A stretch of DNA of 64,000 nt, from NCBI GenBank assembly GCA_003313425.1, contig NHZP01000006.1:434001-498000 (forward strand), read 5' to 3'. Of the stretch, positions 34,862-45,913 are shown piece by piece (position 1 is the stretch's first letter; each line of letters starts with the position of its first letter). The stretch comes from Pseudopyrenochaeta lycopersici. Its lineage: Eukaryota; Ascomycota; Dothideomycetes; Pleosporales; Pseudopyrenochaetaceae. Position numbers and translations under genes: made by a program. The notes beneath the pieces were generated by a model that ran no database searches, was not told the origin of the DNA, and saw only the letters and a list, made by a program, of their open reading frames with translations.

Positions 34862-35250
34862 TCAACGTGCCCGCTTGCTTTCAATCAAAAGACTAGATGC
34901 GACCTCCTGCGAGCAAACCTGTTGAGTCTGGACTTCTGTGTGGTGATCAGCAACCGTCTGTACTGCATTGTAGGCGAAAGCACTGAAGAGAATGGATAGA
35001 GAAAGTAGTACATATGTTACAAAGCATTCATTGTAAATATGTAGATCGGGATTGTCAAGCTCCTGAAAGCCGCTTCGTCCTGTGACACAGCGGAACATGG
35101 CGATTCCAAGGCAGAGAGACAGAACAATGCATATGGTCTAGACCGGTCATCTCCGTGGACTTGGAGTTGTTGGGCGTGGCGTGAAGCATCGCAAGTGCAC
35201 ATAGAGCCACGAAATCCTACCTGTAGCCATTCACGCATCCCGCACGCGAG
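34862..35250 (-). pseudogene. possible membrane-protein gene remnant
   Basis: A minus-strand stretch ending at the stop at 34862 reads as a hydrophobic segment (IVLSLCLGIAMFRC), a polar loop (GFQELDNPDLHIYNE), then a second hydrophobic segment (YVLLSLSILFSAFAY). Its upstream part joins across a plausible 83-base intron (35220-35138) to LQLACGMREWLQ. Further upstream the frame stops and no start exon is found. The helix-loop-helix end vaguely recalls the last two helices of RTA1-like lipid transporters, but that match is weak. Read as a decayed or misassembled gene fragment. Confidence 0.25.
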
Positions 35251-36279
35251 TTGCAGGCAATGCTCAGATTACTCTGTTAGGAAAGCCGAAATTTAAACAT
35301 TCAAGTCAAGGCTGGGTAACTAAACTCGACTAATGCACCAAGGACATGCCCCCCTCAGGAGGCAATTCTTAAAACCGGGGTGCAGGTTTGCTCTTCGGTC
35401 ACAATTTCGGTAGTAGATGCCGCGGGAGGCGCCTTCGGTTGGCTGAAATTTTCCTGATCCTCACGGACGCCTGAAAGCCACCCCGTCACCATCAGCAGCG
35501 ACTTGAGGTAATGTTTGGAGAGCGCAAAATCCATTACGGCCACATTTCAGTTATCAGGAGCTGCATTTCACAGTCTTTCTCCGGGAACTTAATCACGAAA
35601 ACGTGCCACTCTATGCAGCTGTACACCTGCCCTGCCTGCCCTTGACAACAGAGACCCGTCCGCGGTCTAAATACAATCTTGACCGGTCGATGGAACATGG
35701 GCATGCGACACGACCCACTTTACGCCGTTGATTTCATTGTCGTCAGCCCAGGGAGCGGGCATCCCGGTTCTTAGTGCATTCTTAGCGCATGTTGGGGACA
35801 GAAGCCTCCATGGGGTTTTCAATTTGTCGAACGGCACGTGACCACCCAGACGCTAATGAACCAAGAACAAGCCACGGTGAGATAAGCTCGACAAGGTTCA
35901 CTCGGCATCGCGGCTTAATTTTGTGCAGATCATGTCACACAAACATCATAAAATGAGCGGGCAAATGAGGGGCGAAAAGTCGCGATGATGAATATGAATG
36001 AGAATGAATGATGTCCATTCTGATCGAGCGCTCATTGAGGCGGTCTCTGAGTTTATCTTTCACCTGCTTCGATGCATAAAGGGTCCTGATGCTGATCGTT
36101 GCCTGATATCATCGGAAGCGTGCGACCATCACCTCAAACTACCTTGCTAGCTTTGACGTAGTCCCACCAGACACCGTCACCGTCCGTTCTCACGCCAGTC
36201 AGACCGTCTCCGACAGCGATATTGTGGGGACCCCTCAATCTGCTGGATCACAGATCCAAGGATAAATGCTAGGCTCTGT

Positions 36280-36287
36280 CCGCTCGG
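36280..36287. promoter_or_regulatory. CCG-N2-CGG site near transporter start
   Basis: CCGCTCGG, an inverted pair of CGG half-sites, lies about 47-54 bases upstream of the sugar transporter ATG. The spacing differs from the site at 33610. Short, so possibly chance. Confidence 0.25.
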
Positions 36288-36333
36288 GTTAAGATTTCTC
36301 AAGTTCCAGTCTTCCTATTCAAGCTCCGTCGCC

Positions 36334-38609
36334 ATGGCTAGCCAAGACAGCAACGTGGAAACTAAAGCTCACACTGAGCATCACGATGCGTATGACTTTT
36401 TGCAAGATCTCTCATAAGCCGTAACACTAACATAATGCAGTTCCTCCGAAGAGAGAGGTGTCGTCAATGCTGGTAACAGTGTCTCTGCCAAGTGAGTGTT
36501 GGAAGTCCTGCATTCTGAATGTACCCGCTGACGCTTTTGCCTAGGATCCAGAATCCTCTTATTCACATGACTGAGGAGGAAATGCTCCAAGATGTTGACA
36601 GTTTCGCCAAAGAAAACAGTTTTGAAGAGATTCAGCCTCTCCTACGCAGAGGCGCCTTAGTCGCCCGCAGTCCCGCGAAATTTGCTGATGCCCCTGGGAT
36701 CACCGAAGCTGAGAAGGATGCTATTTCCAACGAGGTTCTGCACAAGTGGCGCCAGCCGCGGGTTCTCTACTTCACCATCGTTCTTTGCTCTATTGGCGCT
36801 GCTGTGCAAGGATGGGACCAGACAGGCTCAAACGGCGCCAATCTTTCATTCCCTGACGCCCTTGGAATCCCCGTACGAGCAAATTTCGAAGACGGCACTG
36901 TCAACCCTAACGCGGAACACAACCAGTGGCTCCAGGGTTTGATCAATGCTGGGCCTTATATTGCTTCAGCCTTTCTGTCAGTAATACTTGTGCGCAGTGT
37001 GGTACCTGCTCAGAAGCTAATGTCTTGTAGTGGCTGTTGGTGCTCTGATCCCCTCAATCAATTCTTTGGTCGTCGCGGCTGCATTTTTGTCTCTGCCATT
37101 TTCTGCGCTCTGGCTCCTATTGGATCTGCCGTCGCTCAAAGTATGCTACCTTGTATTTCCGTTAATCTGTCCGTTACTGACGATCGCGTTAGCCTGGGAA
37201 CAACTCTTCGTCACTCGTCTTCTGTTAGGAATTGGCATGGGATGCAAAGGCGCATCGATTCCGATCTTCGCAGCTGAAAATGCCCGTAAGTCTAGTTCCT
37301 TCAATCTATTAGCAAGACTTCGCTGATCCCCGTTAGCCGCGAGCATTCGTGGAGCTCTCGTCATGACCTGGCAGTTGTGGACCGCCTTTGGTATCTTCAT
37401 GGGAACGGTCGCCAACTTGGCTGTCAAAGACACTGGAAAAATCTCATGGCGCCTACAATTCGGCTCTGCTCTGCTTCCTGCCCTTCCTCTTCTCATTGGT
37501 GTATATTTCTGCCCCGAATCACCTCGCTGGTACATCAAAAAGGGCAAGTATGCTCAAGCATTCCGCTCGCTCAAGCGTCTCCGAAACACCGAACTCCAGG
37601 CCGCTCGAGACTTATATTACATTCACGCACAATTGCGGGCGGAGAACAGCTTGACATCTGTTAGGTCCAACTACGTTTCCAGGTTCACGCAGCTTTTCAC
37701 TATTCCTCGTCTGAGGCGGGCGACTGTCGCCTCCGGTGTAGTGATGATTGCGCAACAGATGTGCGGAAGTAGGTGCCATGAATTAGATTTCTACTCCTTC
37801 ACAGCTAATAAAGCCTAGTCAATATCATTGCTTTCTACTCAAGCACCATCTTCGAGCTGGCCGGTGCTAGTGTGACCATATCTCTTGTTGCCTCGATGGG
37901 CTTTGGCCTGGTCAACTTCGTCTTCGCCTTCCCTGCGCTATGGACTATTGATACATTTGGCCGTCGAACGCTACTTCTCTTTACATTCCCTCAGATGTGC
38001 TGGACTCTGCTTGCAGCAGGTCTGTGCTATTTGATTCCAGAGAGCAGCTCTGCTCATATTGGCCTCGTTGCACTGTTCGTCTACCTCTTTGGTGCATGGT
38101 ACTCTCCCGGAGAAGGCCCGGTACCTTTTACCTACTCTGCCGAAGTGTTCCCGCTCTCTCATCGTGAAGTGGGTATGTCTTGGGCAGTTGCCACTTGCCT
38201 TTTCTGGGCTGCAGTCCTTTCCATCACCTTTCCGCGTATGTTGAGTGCCATGACACCTACCGGCGCATTTGCTTTCTACGCTGGCCTCAATCTCGTCGCG
38301 CTAGGCTTGATCTTCCTCTTCGTGCCAGAGACTAAGCAACGTACCCTTGAAGAGCTTGACTATATCTTTGCCATCCCGTCACGCCGATTCATCAGTCACC
38401 AGTGCGGCACAGTTCTGCCGTGGTGGATCAAGACCTGGATCCTCCGCAAGAAGATTGGACCATGCCCTTCGCTCATCACCTTTGAAGGTGGCGGTGAGAA
38501 TGACCAGGAATTTCAGGAAGAGGTGCGCAGGGCGAGCATTGCCGCACAGGGTGGTGATCCAGAAAGAAGGAGGTCTAGCATTGCTGAGAAGGCTCGAAAA
38601 GCTTTCTAG
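36334..38609 (+). CDS. MFS sugar/polyol transporter
   Basis: A plasma-membrane sugar porter with 12 helices that probably imports a sugar or polyol by proton symport. Seven exons: 36334-36389, 36441-36491, 36545-36976, 37031-37140, 37193-37285, 37337-37768 and 37819-38609. Introns are all 50-54 bases, total 654 residues. A long cytosolic N-terminus (about 130 residues) with [15 protein letters not shown] precedes the first helix ([20 protein letters not shown]). This is typical of a filamentous-fungal clade often annotated as inositol- or hexose-transporter-like. Family motifs present: FGRRG after helix 2, the PESPRW signature after helix 6, a GRR motif after helix 8, and PETK(Q)RTLEELD after helix 12. 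The C-tail is charged. The frame is intact across every junction. The substrate cannot be read from sequence. Confidence 0.9.
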
Positions 38610-39067
38610 ATTGAGTAATAGTAGAAATCGTTCGATGGACTCAACCCTGCTCAGGTTGAAGCTCCGCCTGGAAGGGTTGTAACAGTTAGATCGATCAATA
38701 TACCCAGTGGAATGTCTTTAAACAATGGCAGCTCATGCTTGTGACGCCTCACTGCCGCCCAGCCTTGTGGCGCATTATTCATAGAGGCAGCGTCTGATAA
38801 CGTTACATGTCAGTGAAGGTGGATCGCGCAAAGCCTTAAGTATTGTCAGCAAACATGCGGGAGGACCAAGAGAGACTCGAGCATCTCGTTCACAAGCAGG
38901 GACTCAATGGACAAAATAGTGCGCCTCGGAGTCTCCTACCAAATACGGCTAGACTGATGTGGCAGATTATCAAGCAGCACTCCAGCTGCCCACGCATAGA
39001 AGGAATTTAAAGACTGCCTTCATCAATCATCTTTCTCCTATCTACAATTGATTCCTCCTTTGCCACA
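38610..39067. other. intergenic, no gene seen
   Basis: 460 bases between two plus-strand genes: 3' region of the transporter and promoter of the epimerase-like gene. Confidence 0.5.
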
Positions 39068-40244
39068 ATGACAAGAGTACTACTCACAGGAGCCACAGGG
39101 TGAGTAGTCTTTCCAAGAGACAAGTACCAGACTGACCCAAGCCAAGATACGTGGGTGGAGAAGTCTTGTACACTCTCGACCATTCCACTCTCAGTGCATT
39201 GCAAATCGTCTGCTTGGTGAGAGATGAGAAGAAGGCACTCGATGTCCAGGCAGCATATCCCAATGTTCGTACCGTTCTCGGCGATCTTGACGATGTTGCT
39301 TTAGTAAGACAGGAGGCTGAAACTGCGGATATTGTCTTGCGTATGTCTCTTCCGGGGGCTTGGTTTTCCTAGACTGACGATGTGCAGATCTTGCAGCTAC
39401 AGGGCATGCTGCTAGCGCCAAGGCTATAGCAGAAGGTCTTCAGGATCGCGCAAAGCGGGTCCAATCCCCTGGATACTGGGTCCAGATATCCGGTGCGACA
39501 TGTTTCGCTGCCGAGGAAATCGCATCAGGCAAATTCGGATATGCAACAAATACCGTATATGATGATGTCAAAGATCAAGACCAAATACTTTCCACGCTTC
39601 GGAATAATCCAAAGCGTGTAGTCGAGAATACGGTCCTCTCTCAGCCATTCTCTCAGGTAAAGACAGCTCTGGTGATTGGACCCCTGATCTACGGCCCTGG
39701 TAGAGGTCCAGTAAACCAACGCAGTATCCAAGCACCTGAGATTGCGAAGTCTACACTGGAGCTAGGGCATGGCTTCAAATTGAACGATGGGCAGAACATA
39801 TGGAGCAATATCCATGTTCAAGACATAGCCAGTGTGGTGGTTTCGCTTGTATCTGCAGCAAAAGAGGGGAAGGACGGTGTGTGGAATGACGATGGCGTGT
39901 ACAACGTGGAGAACGGAGAAATGGTGAGTCTACCGTTCATGTACCTCCATACTTGCATGACTCACATTCTGTAGACGTTTGAACAATTGAACACGCTCAT
40001 CGCAGATGAAGCTTATGCGCAGGGTCTCATCAAGGAAGATGCAAAGGGGGGGTTGAAGGTCATCGACGCTGCCCAAGCTGACTCTCTGAGTGGCCACGCA
40101 GCAATCCTCTGGGGCACAAATGCGCGCACAAGAGCGCTAAAGGCGAGGCAAACGCTGGGTTGGAGGCCTTCAGGGAGTGCGCTAGCGGACACTGTACCGC
40201 AATTAGTACGCGCTGAAGCAAAGGGACCGAAGACAGCTCTGTAA
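39068..40244 (+). CDS. NAD(P)-dependent epimerase/reductase (extended SDR)
   Basis: A Rossmann-fold enzyme of the extended short-chain dehydrogenase group, annotated in fungi as nucleoside-diphosphate-sugar epimerase-like. Exons are 39068-39099, 39147-39340, 39388-39923 and 39975-40244, 343 residues. The dinucleotide loop TGATGYVGG (residues 7-15) is split by intron 1. HLAATGH follows strand 4. A candidate catalytic YxxxK occurs in NTVYDDVKDQ, and the substrate-side segment IGPLIYGPGRGPVN and NIHVQDIASVVV are family typical. The C-terminus WGTNARTRALKARQTLGWRPS matches the usual epimerase tail. The substrate may be a sugar nucleotide or a small ketone/enone. Fungal members of this type are often not true sugar epimerases. 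Confidence 0.85.
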
Positions 40245-40554
40245 GCGGAACTCACAGTAGGTGACAGAGTGGAGTTAGACTAGATCCTACGCAATTGTTG
40301 TCAAGAGAGCACGTCTTGCGGCCGCACCCACAGGCGAAAGGTCGCGTGTTTGACGCAAGAGTAGCCGGACCTGAGTGGTACACAAGCAACAGAGTATTCA
40401 TTGCAATGGCGTGAAGACGAAAGCTTTCTTTTAGTGTCGATGATTTGGACCATTGCGCGGGGTACAAAAATACATCAATTAATTTTGGGTTCAAAAAAGC
40501 ATAAAAGATGCAAAAAGGGCCGGTAATAAATGCAAAAAGATCAAAAAATGCATT
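40245..40554. other. short intergenic stretch, no gene seen
   Basis: Includes a T/A-rich tract downstream (on the minus strand) of the tRNA, with T-runs at minus-strand bases about 40551-40530 that can act as RNA polymerase III terminators. Confidence 0.45.
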
Positions 40555-40653
40555 TTCCGACACCGGGAATCGAACCCGGGCCTTGTCGGCACCCCTGAGA
40601 GTGGGCTGACTCTCGATGAGAGCGACAAATCCTAGCCACTAGACCATATCGGA
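40555..40653 (-). tRNA. tRNA-Glu(CTC) with a 27-nt intron
   Basis: The minus strand folds into a full tRNA: acceptor TCCGATA pairs with TGTCGGA, discriminator A at 40555, D arm GTCTAGTGGCTAGGAT, anticodon stem TGTCG/CGACA with loop C-U-CUC-A, and T arm CCCGGGTTCGATTCCCGG. The anticodon CTC reads GAG (Glu). An intron lies directly after position 37 (minus strand 40616-40590) and contains a GAGAGT...ACTCTC hairpin. The mature tRNA is 72 bases. B box GGTTCGATTCC is intact and T-rich tracts follow. Confidence 0.93.
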
Positions 40654-41134
40654 AGGAGGTATTTGATGGAGAAATCTGCAAATATTTGCAATATGATCTT
40701 GGAACCCAACGGGCCAGAGAGTTGAAAGGGGTGGGGCGAATCATCCTAGGAAGCGGGATTTGCGAGGATCAGTGGGGCTCAGCACAACTTTTGATCCTCC
40801 CAAAGAGTTTTCAAATTGCTACTCGAAGCCTACTGTATACTATAGATATGGGTTTGACAACTTATACTATTTGCTGATCGAGATTCTCCCCCTGCATCGA
40901 CATCCTTGCGTACTGGACAGGCCGTAATGCATTACGTCGTTAACATCTTTAAATGTGTATGTGATTTCATCGTTGAAAGCAAGGAGATGGTCAATCAAAA
41001 TCCACCATGCATGTTTGTTAAAGGAAATTCGCCTGGACACCTGGCACAGGATGCTGATACCGTTGGGAAAATGTTCAAATCTGCAAACAAGCGAACGAAA
41101 TGGCTGTAAGAAAGAAGCAATAAAAATGACCTTG
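40654..41134. other. intergenic, no gene seen
   Basis: 480 bases between the tRNA start and the 3' end of the ArgRS-like gene, both on the minus strand. No coding signal. Confidence 0.5.
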
Positions 41135-43111
41135 TTATCCTTCAATGGGTGTGTCTGCTCTCTCCTGCGGCAGGTCAGAAAGTGGCATCAGCCCTAGCAG
41201 CTTCATGCCGCTCTCCAGCACAATTCTTGTGGATTCGTACAGCGCGGCAAGGCCTGGAGTTACAGCTACATCGTCGCCTTCGCCAAGGCACTCTGACAAC
41301 TGCTCAATCACAGTAGCGAGGTATTGTACAATGCCAGATGCCTCAAGCGAGTGGTAGGTGGCACTCACGACTTCGGGATATTGTGCGAGAATGCGCAAGA
41401 GGTTGGCTTGATCCTCCTCTGCTAGAGCTGCAAGGTCTTCGTCGGAGAGCTCTGCGGTGGCAGTGGAATCTTTGAGAAGTATGCCGAGTTTGGCCAGCCA
41501 GTACTGCAAGTCTGGCCCAGAGCCAAGTTTGAACGAGGGCAGTGTGCCGGCGTCGAAGGCATGAACAGAAGCCGAGCGAGTCGAGAGTTCCTGAACGAAG
41601 AGTGCGGACGTCGCAAGGGCTTTGTTGATTTGATCTGAACTGCCTATCAATGCAGCTTTATCTGCATCAACCTCTGAAAGACTCTTTATCGCGGTTTCAC
41701 AGCTATCCAGTATTGCTTGGGGCTTGTAGCCTTTCCCGAGACTCGCTGTCATCTTTGAAGCCTCATTGAATTTCACATGGTGTAGCTTCCCTGCAAGATC
41801 CTTCATGTCCAATGCCTCCAGGACCTTGAAGAGCTGTGTGAAATGACTGCTGTTTGTGTCATTCGCCACGACATATAGCATCTTATCAAAGGAATACTTT
41901 CTTGATCTTTCTAAAACTGTGGCAAGATCTCGAAGGAAGTACGTGCTGCATCCGTTTCGATCTCGGATCATAGCTGTACCGGCTCTGGCGCCAAGGTTCT
42001 GCATATGTACAACCCATGCTCCTTTACTCTCTTCAGAAATCTTCTTATCTTTCAACAGCTGTTCCACTTCAACCATAGTATCTGGGCTGGCTTGTGATTC
42101 CCCAGAATACTCGTCAAATTGTACGCCCAGCCGTTCGTAGAACTTAGTATAGTTCTCGATATTGACATCCCGCACCCTCTTCCAGAAATTTACGCTCTCC
42201 TCCTCGCTCTCTTCAAGTTTCTTGAGGATCTCGTTGTGTTCAGCATATATGCCTTTGCTTTCAATCTCGACCGAAGCTTCCCCTTCATCTTTACCCTCCT
42301 TAGCTGCATCATCGCGAGCCTTTCTGCTTGCATCCCTCTCGGGTTTGAAGTCCTCTTCAATCTTGTGGTAGACCTCCAAAAGGTGTCCAATTGGATCCGC
42401 CTGGTACGCCTCCTCTGAGCCATACTTTGCAAAGCCAACCCGCAGCAGAGCAATTGGTTTGCCCCAGTCGCCGAGATAGTTTATGCGTGTTACGTTCCAG
42501 CCCATCGACTCGTACAGTCTACTGATGAAAGCTCCCATAATCGTACTACGCAAGTGTCTTCCCTGCAACTCGCTAGTTATGTTTGGAGAAGAGAACTCGA
42601 CAATAATTTTCTTCTGTGGATCGCTCGAGGTTGTCAGTGGAGCGCAGCCGTAATTGAGTTTCCTGGCTAGAATGTATGGTATCAAAAGACGCGGGACTGC
42701 CTCAGGCTTTGTGAATACACGGAAGTGTACACCTTCCAGAAAAGGCAGAAGGAAGAGAGGGTCATCTTTCGGAAACTAAGAACGATGAGTAAGTATGTAC
42801 GTGTCGCATCTTCAAACCAAACAGTGAAACATTATGCCCACCTTCTCCATGAGCTCGACAGCTACCTCGTCAGCTTTAGCTCCCGGCCGGAGCTTCGGAA
42901 GGATGACTGCCAGATCTCCGTTGGAGATATTGTTTGGCCATTGAATGGATCTGTACGCTGCTGCTACGTCGCATCCTGCAATTTCGGCTAACACTTTTGC
43001 TAGGTATGTCCGAAGTAAGTCGAGAGGGTTGGCAAGTACTTCCGCTGCTTCAATCACCGGCACGGGAACATCGAGGCTCAAAGAAGCAAGAGACTGCTCA
43101 AGTGTCTCCAT
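41135..43111 (-). CDS. arginyl-tRNA-synthetase-like protein lacking HIGH/KMSKS signatures
   Basis: Homologous over its whole length to cytosolic class I ArgRS. Exons are 43111-42842 and 42775-41135 (intron 66 bases), 636 residues. The N-terminal add-1 type domain (SIQWPNNISNGDLAVILPKL, FPKDDPLFLLPFLEGVHF) is conserved. In the catalytic core VEFSSPNI and LRSTI...GWNVTRINYLGDWGK are kept, but where ArgRS has K-P-F-H-x-G-H the protein reads SELQGRH, so the first His and the Gly of HIGH are gone. The KMSKS-equivalent segment (in yeast, GMSTRKG) is replaced by EASKMTASLGKGYK. The C-terminal DALR anticodon-binding domain is present. The frame is intact, so it is not simple decay. It could be a diverged synthetase, a non-canonical tRNA-binding protein or a recruited tRNA-dependent enzyme. 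A canonical cytosolic ArgRS should exist elsewhere. Confidence 0.85.
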
Positions 43112-43730
43112 TTCTAACCAGATGATCGCTATTATCGTCTTTCTTGGAAGCTTTCAGATGCAGGCACCTTCGAGCGGGTCAATGAAAGCTCAAACCTGAT
43201 ATGCGCTGTGAAAAGAAGGGGCAACGCCAGTAAGTCGTTTGGCACCGCATGTGAAGCAAAAAAAAAAAAGAACAGAAGTGTACCTGACGGTTAATGCTTC
43301 CTAAAAAGCTCACCGTCCAGTATTCTCAGCCTCATGCTCAAAGTAAGATGCCACGTCGGTTAGGCAGCGAACGGTCGTGTTCCTTCGCAATTGGTCCCCG
43401 CTTACTGCAGCTGCCACAACAATCACTCAATCAGAAAGCCATCGCCACCTCCTCCGAGCGCTTGCACATGATTGTGTGGCGGTATTCGGGAATATTGCTG
43501 CCATGTCTTTTCCATGGTGAATGCATGTTACAGCCTGGTGTTACCCAGGAATGTGCGCAGCCATCTTTGTCTCATCACACGAGAACCCCAGTATTAGATG
43601 CACTATTTCGAAAGTGCTGGTAGGATCTCCAAATAATGTTAAAGATTGGGTACGGTTAGAGCCGTACTAAACTTAAGATACGAATCTCTCGTACTAGGAT
43701 TGAGACCACTTGAACAATACAATAGTGAGA
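43112..43730. other. intergenic, no gene seen
   Basis: 620 bases: promoter of the ArgRS-like gene (minus strand) and 3' region of the CorA-like gene. A run of 12 A lies at about 43258-43269. A 109-codon plus-strand frame from 43294 has an ATG but no recognisable content. Confidence 0.45.
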
Positions 43731-45913
43731 TCAAGATTTCTTAGCTTCCTGAATGTAGGGATGCGTCCTTCTCCGGCGGATGACTGTTCCTCCTTTTGAA
43801 TTCTTTGTAGTGTTTGTGCGATCACCTTGCCACGCCGCTTTTGCCCGTAACGTGATACTATTCCACCAAGGCCTCTGACAAAACCTTTCCCTTCTGAAGC
43901 GCAATACCCATATGATAGCCGTGATGATGAAGACAGCCCCGAAGAATGAACCCAAATTGCGTTCAAAAGACATGATAGGAGTGGGTATTGCAAAGAAAGT
44001 ACTGACAACAGTTACCGGACAGATGTAGAGGATCGTCAGTTTAGTGTTCTTGCTGCTGTCGATCAATAGCTGAAACTCGAGAGATCGTTCCGTCTTCACA
44101 CATTGCGTTTGCACGCGTTCTAGTCTCCTTTGGAGGCCTTTCAAGTCATCAATCGTTTCGTTGACCTTATGGAGCATAAGTTCAATGCGCACTTTAGTCG
44201 AGGGCGAGACGGACTCCAAATCAGAGAAGTAACCAACATCGCCGTTGGCTGCAATAAAACAATCCCAGGTACAATTTGTCTCCTCAATTTTTTGCAGTAA
44301 TTTGGATAGAAATTGAAGCATTTGTTGTATCCAGTAAGCTGCCTCTATTGTGTTATTGTGAACGAATGGGCCACAACGGCTTTTGGCGAAATAAAGGCGA
44401 CCAGAGAAGAAGGTAGGGAGACCGAACTCAACCGTGCGAACCAATCGTTCCCATTCCTCCTGAACTTGATTGATTCTGATTAGAAGGACATGCAAGAAGT
44501 ACTCGCGAGGGTTCCAAATTGGGAGGTTGGCGTCAGACATCCCTTTTGCAATTTGGTCAGCTTGGAAACCAGTTTCCGAAAACTCGTCTTTCCCCATATC
44601 GCGATCCTCATCGAATTCAGTATCCTCAAAGCAGTGTACCATGTAGTGTGTCTCACTGGTGCCGCATATCACAACAGAAATTTGAGCTGGATAGATTCCC
44701 AACGAACTCTCGCCGCCCGGATTTGGCAAGACATTAGCAAGAAATGACAAGTCAATCCATTCTCGGTTTGGATTTGCTGTGGACTCTTGCGGGGGAAACT
44801 GAGTTCTTCGCAATGCGAAAAAAGGCAAATGGCATTCAAACCGGTAACTGGGTTGCCCTTTGGTCTAGTCACGATTTAGATGGTATACGAATAGAGGAAA
44901 AAGTGAAAACTCACGGATATACTGATTTTAATAGCCGTCTCGAACGAGAAAAATGTCGTGATAATGGCTCTCACAGCTTCATGTTGATGCTGAGGTGTTG
45001 TTTCTATCACAGCGAGGATATCGTAGCCGTCAGGATCCGCAATATATCTAGAGGCGAACTTCAGCACTGTAAGGATAACTTAAATTATGACGTGACATAC
45101 ATAAGTCTTCTGTCCGCATCTGGTTCAGTTACGTGGTTAAAGCGCTAATAGTAACACCAATGTCAGTTGCTATGCGGTGAATCGTGCAGTCCTATGCGCA
45201 AGTCCAAATGTGTCCAAGTCCAATATTCTCTCACAAACATAATAACGAGACCCCAAAGTAAGCTACGTCTTTCGGAACGCAGACAGTTAAAGGAATTATG
45301 TAAGTCATTCTGGTCTGGCGAAGGGGACATATATTCAGGAGGATTGTTTAGAAAGCATTACCTTTTTTCTCAAATGTTTGTAAAGAATACCAGCCGCTAA
45401 TGGTAACAAATAACGCCTAGAATCAGGGAGGTAACGTTTTGATGCAGGTGCTACTATGAGTGGTGTCGTGGCTGGGTTACTCGGGTCGAGATCAAGACCC
45501 TGGCTGCCTTGAGAGCAATATGTACCACATGTCTGCGATCTATCCTGAAGCGTCGTTTGAACCGAATCACCGCTATCGTTGGTCTGCCCCGATAGAGATA
45601 CCGTCTGTCCACCTGGAAAATATGAAGAGTAGGTCCGGTCGTCAAGCCACGCGGAATTCTTTTCGGGCTGTTCATCCATATCCTGTACCTTGAGGCCTCG
45701 ACAGATTTGCGCAATGTAGTCCAAATCTGGAGAAATTTCATCGTCATACTGATTCATGAACAGTTCAATACCATCACGTTCGGGATTAAGAGCGCGTAAT
45801 TCCTCAATGTATGGAGTATCCTTTGGGACGTCGGGGCTGGAAATAAACTGACTCCATCGCTTCCTCAAAGTACCTAGAAATGGCCACAAGGCAGGTGCCG
45901 TTCCGGCAGTCAT
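43731..45913 (-). CDS. CorA-like membrane protein, copy A
   Basis: A multi-exon gene ending in a CorA/Mg2+-transporter-like membrane hairpin, related to the gene at 58,680-61,079. Supported exons on the minus strand: 45913 to about 45352 (ends YKHLRKK before a GTAATG donor), 45066-44915 and 44864-43731. The 285 bases between 45,352 and 45,067 must hold one or more short exons I could not fix; a candidate frame at about 45300-45160 reads HNSFNCLRSERRSLLWG. The N-terminus is soluble. The middle domain has RFECHLPFFAL and WNPREYFLHVLLIRI. A long coiled helix (MLHKVNETIDDLKGLQRRLERV) leads to the first membrane span (TKLTILYICPVTVVSTFFAI), then a second. The CorA GMN motif is absent, so ion transport is doubtful. 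Fungal proteins of this type are mostly uncharacterised. Confidence 0.55.

Larger units (their letters stand above)
33329..36333. other. long intergenic region with a possible gene relic
   Basis: 3 kb between divergent genes. It holds the promoters of the flavoenzyme and sugar transporter, two inverted CGG-type sites (listed separately), a direct repeat TTAATAGATTGA near 34,628 and 34,645, short GAATGA repeats near 35,990-36,010, and a possible membrane-protein relic at 34.9-35.25 kb. No intact gene. Confidence 0.45.

Noticed and set aside
43294..43623. 109-codon plus-strand frame with an ATG
   Set aside because: Lies in the promoter side of the ArgRS-like gene; composition and lack of any motif do not support a gene.
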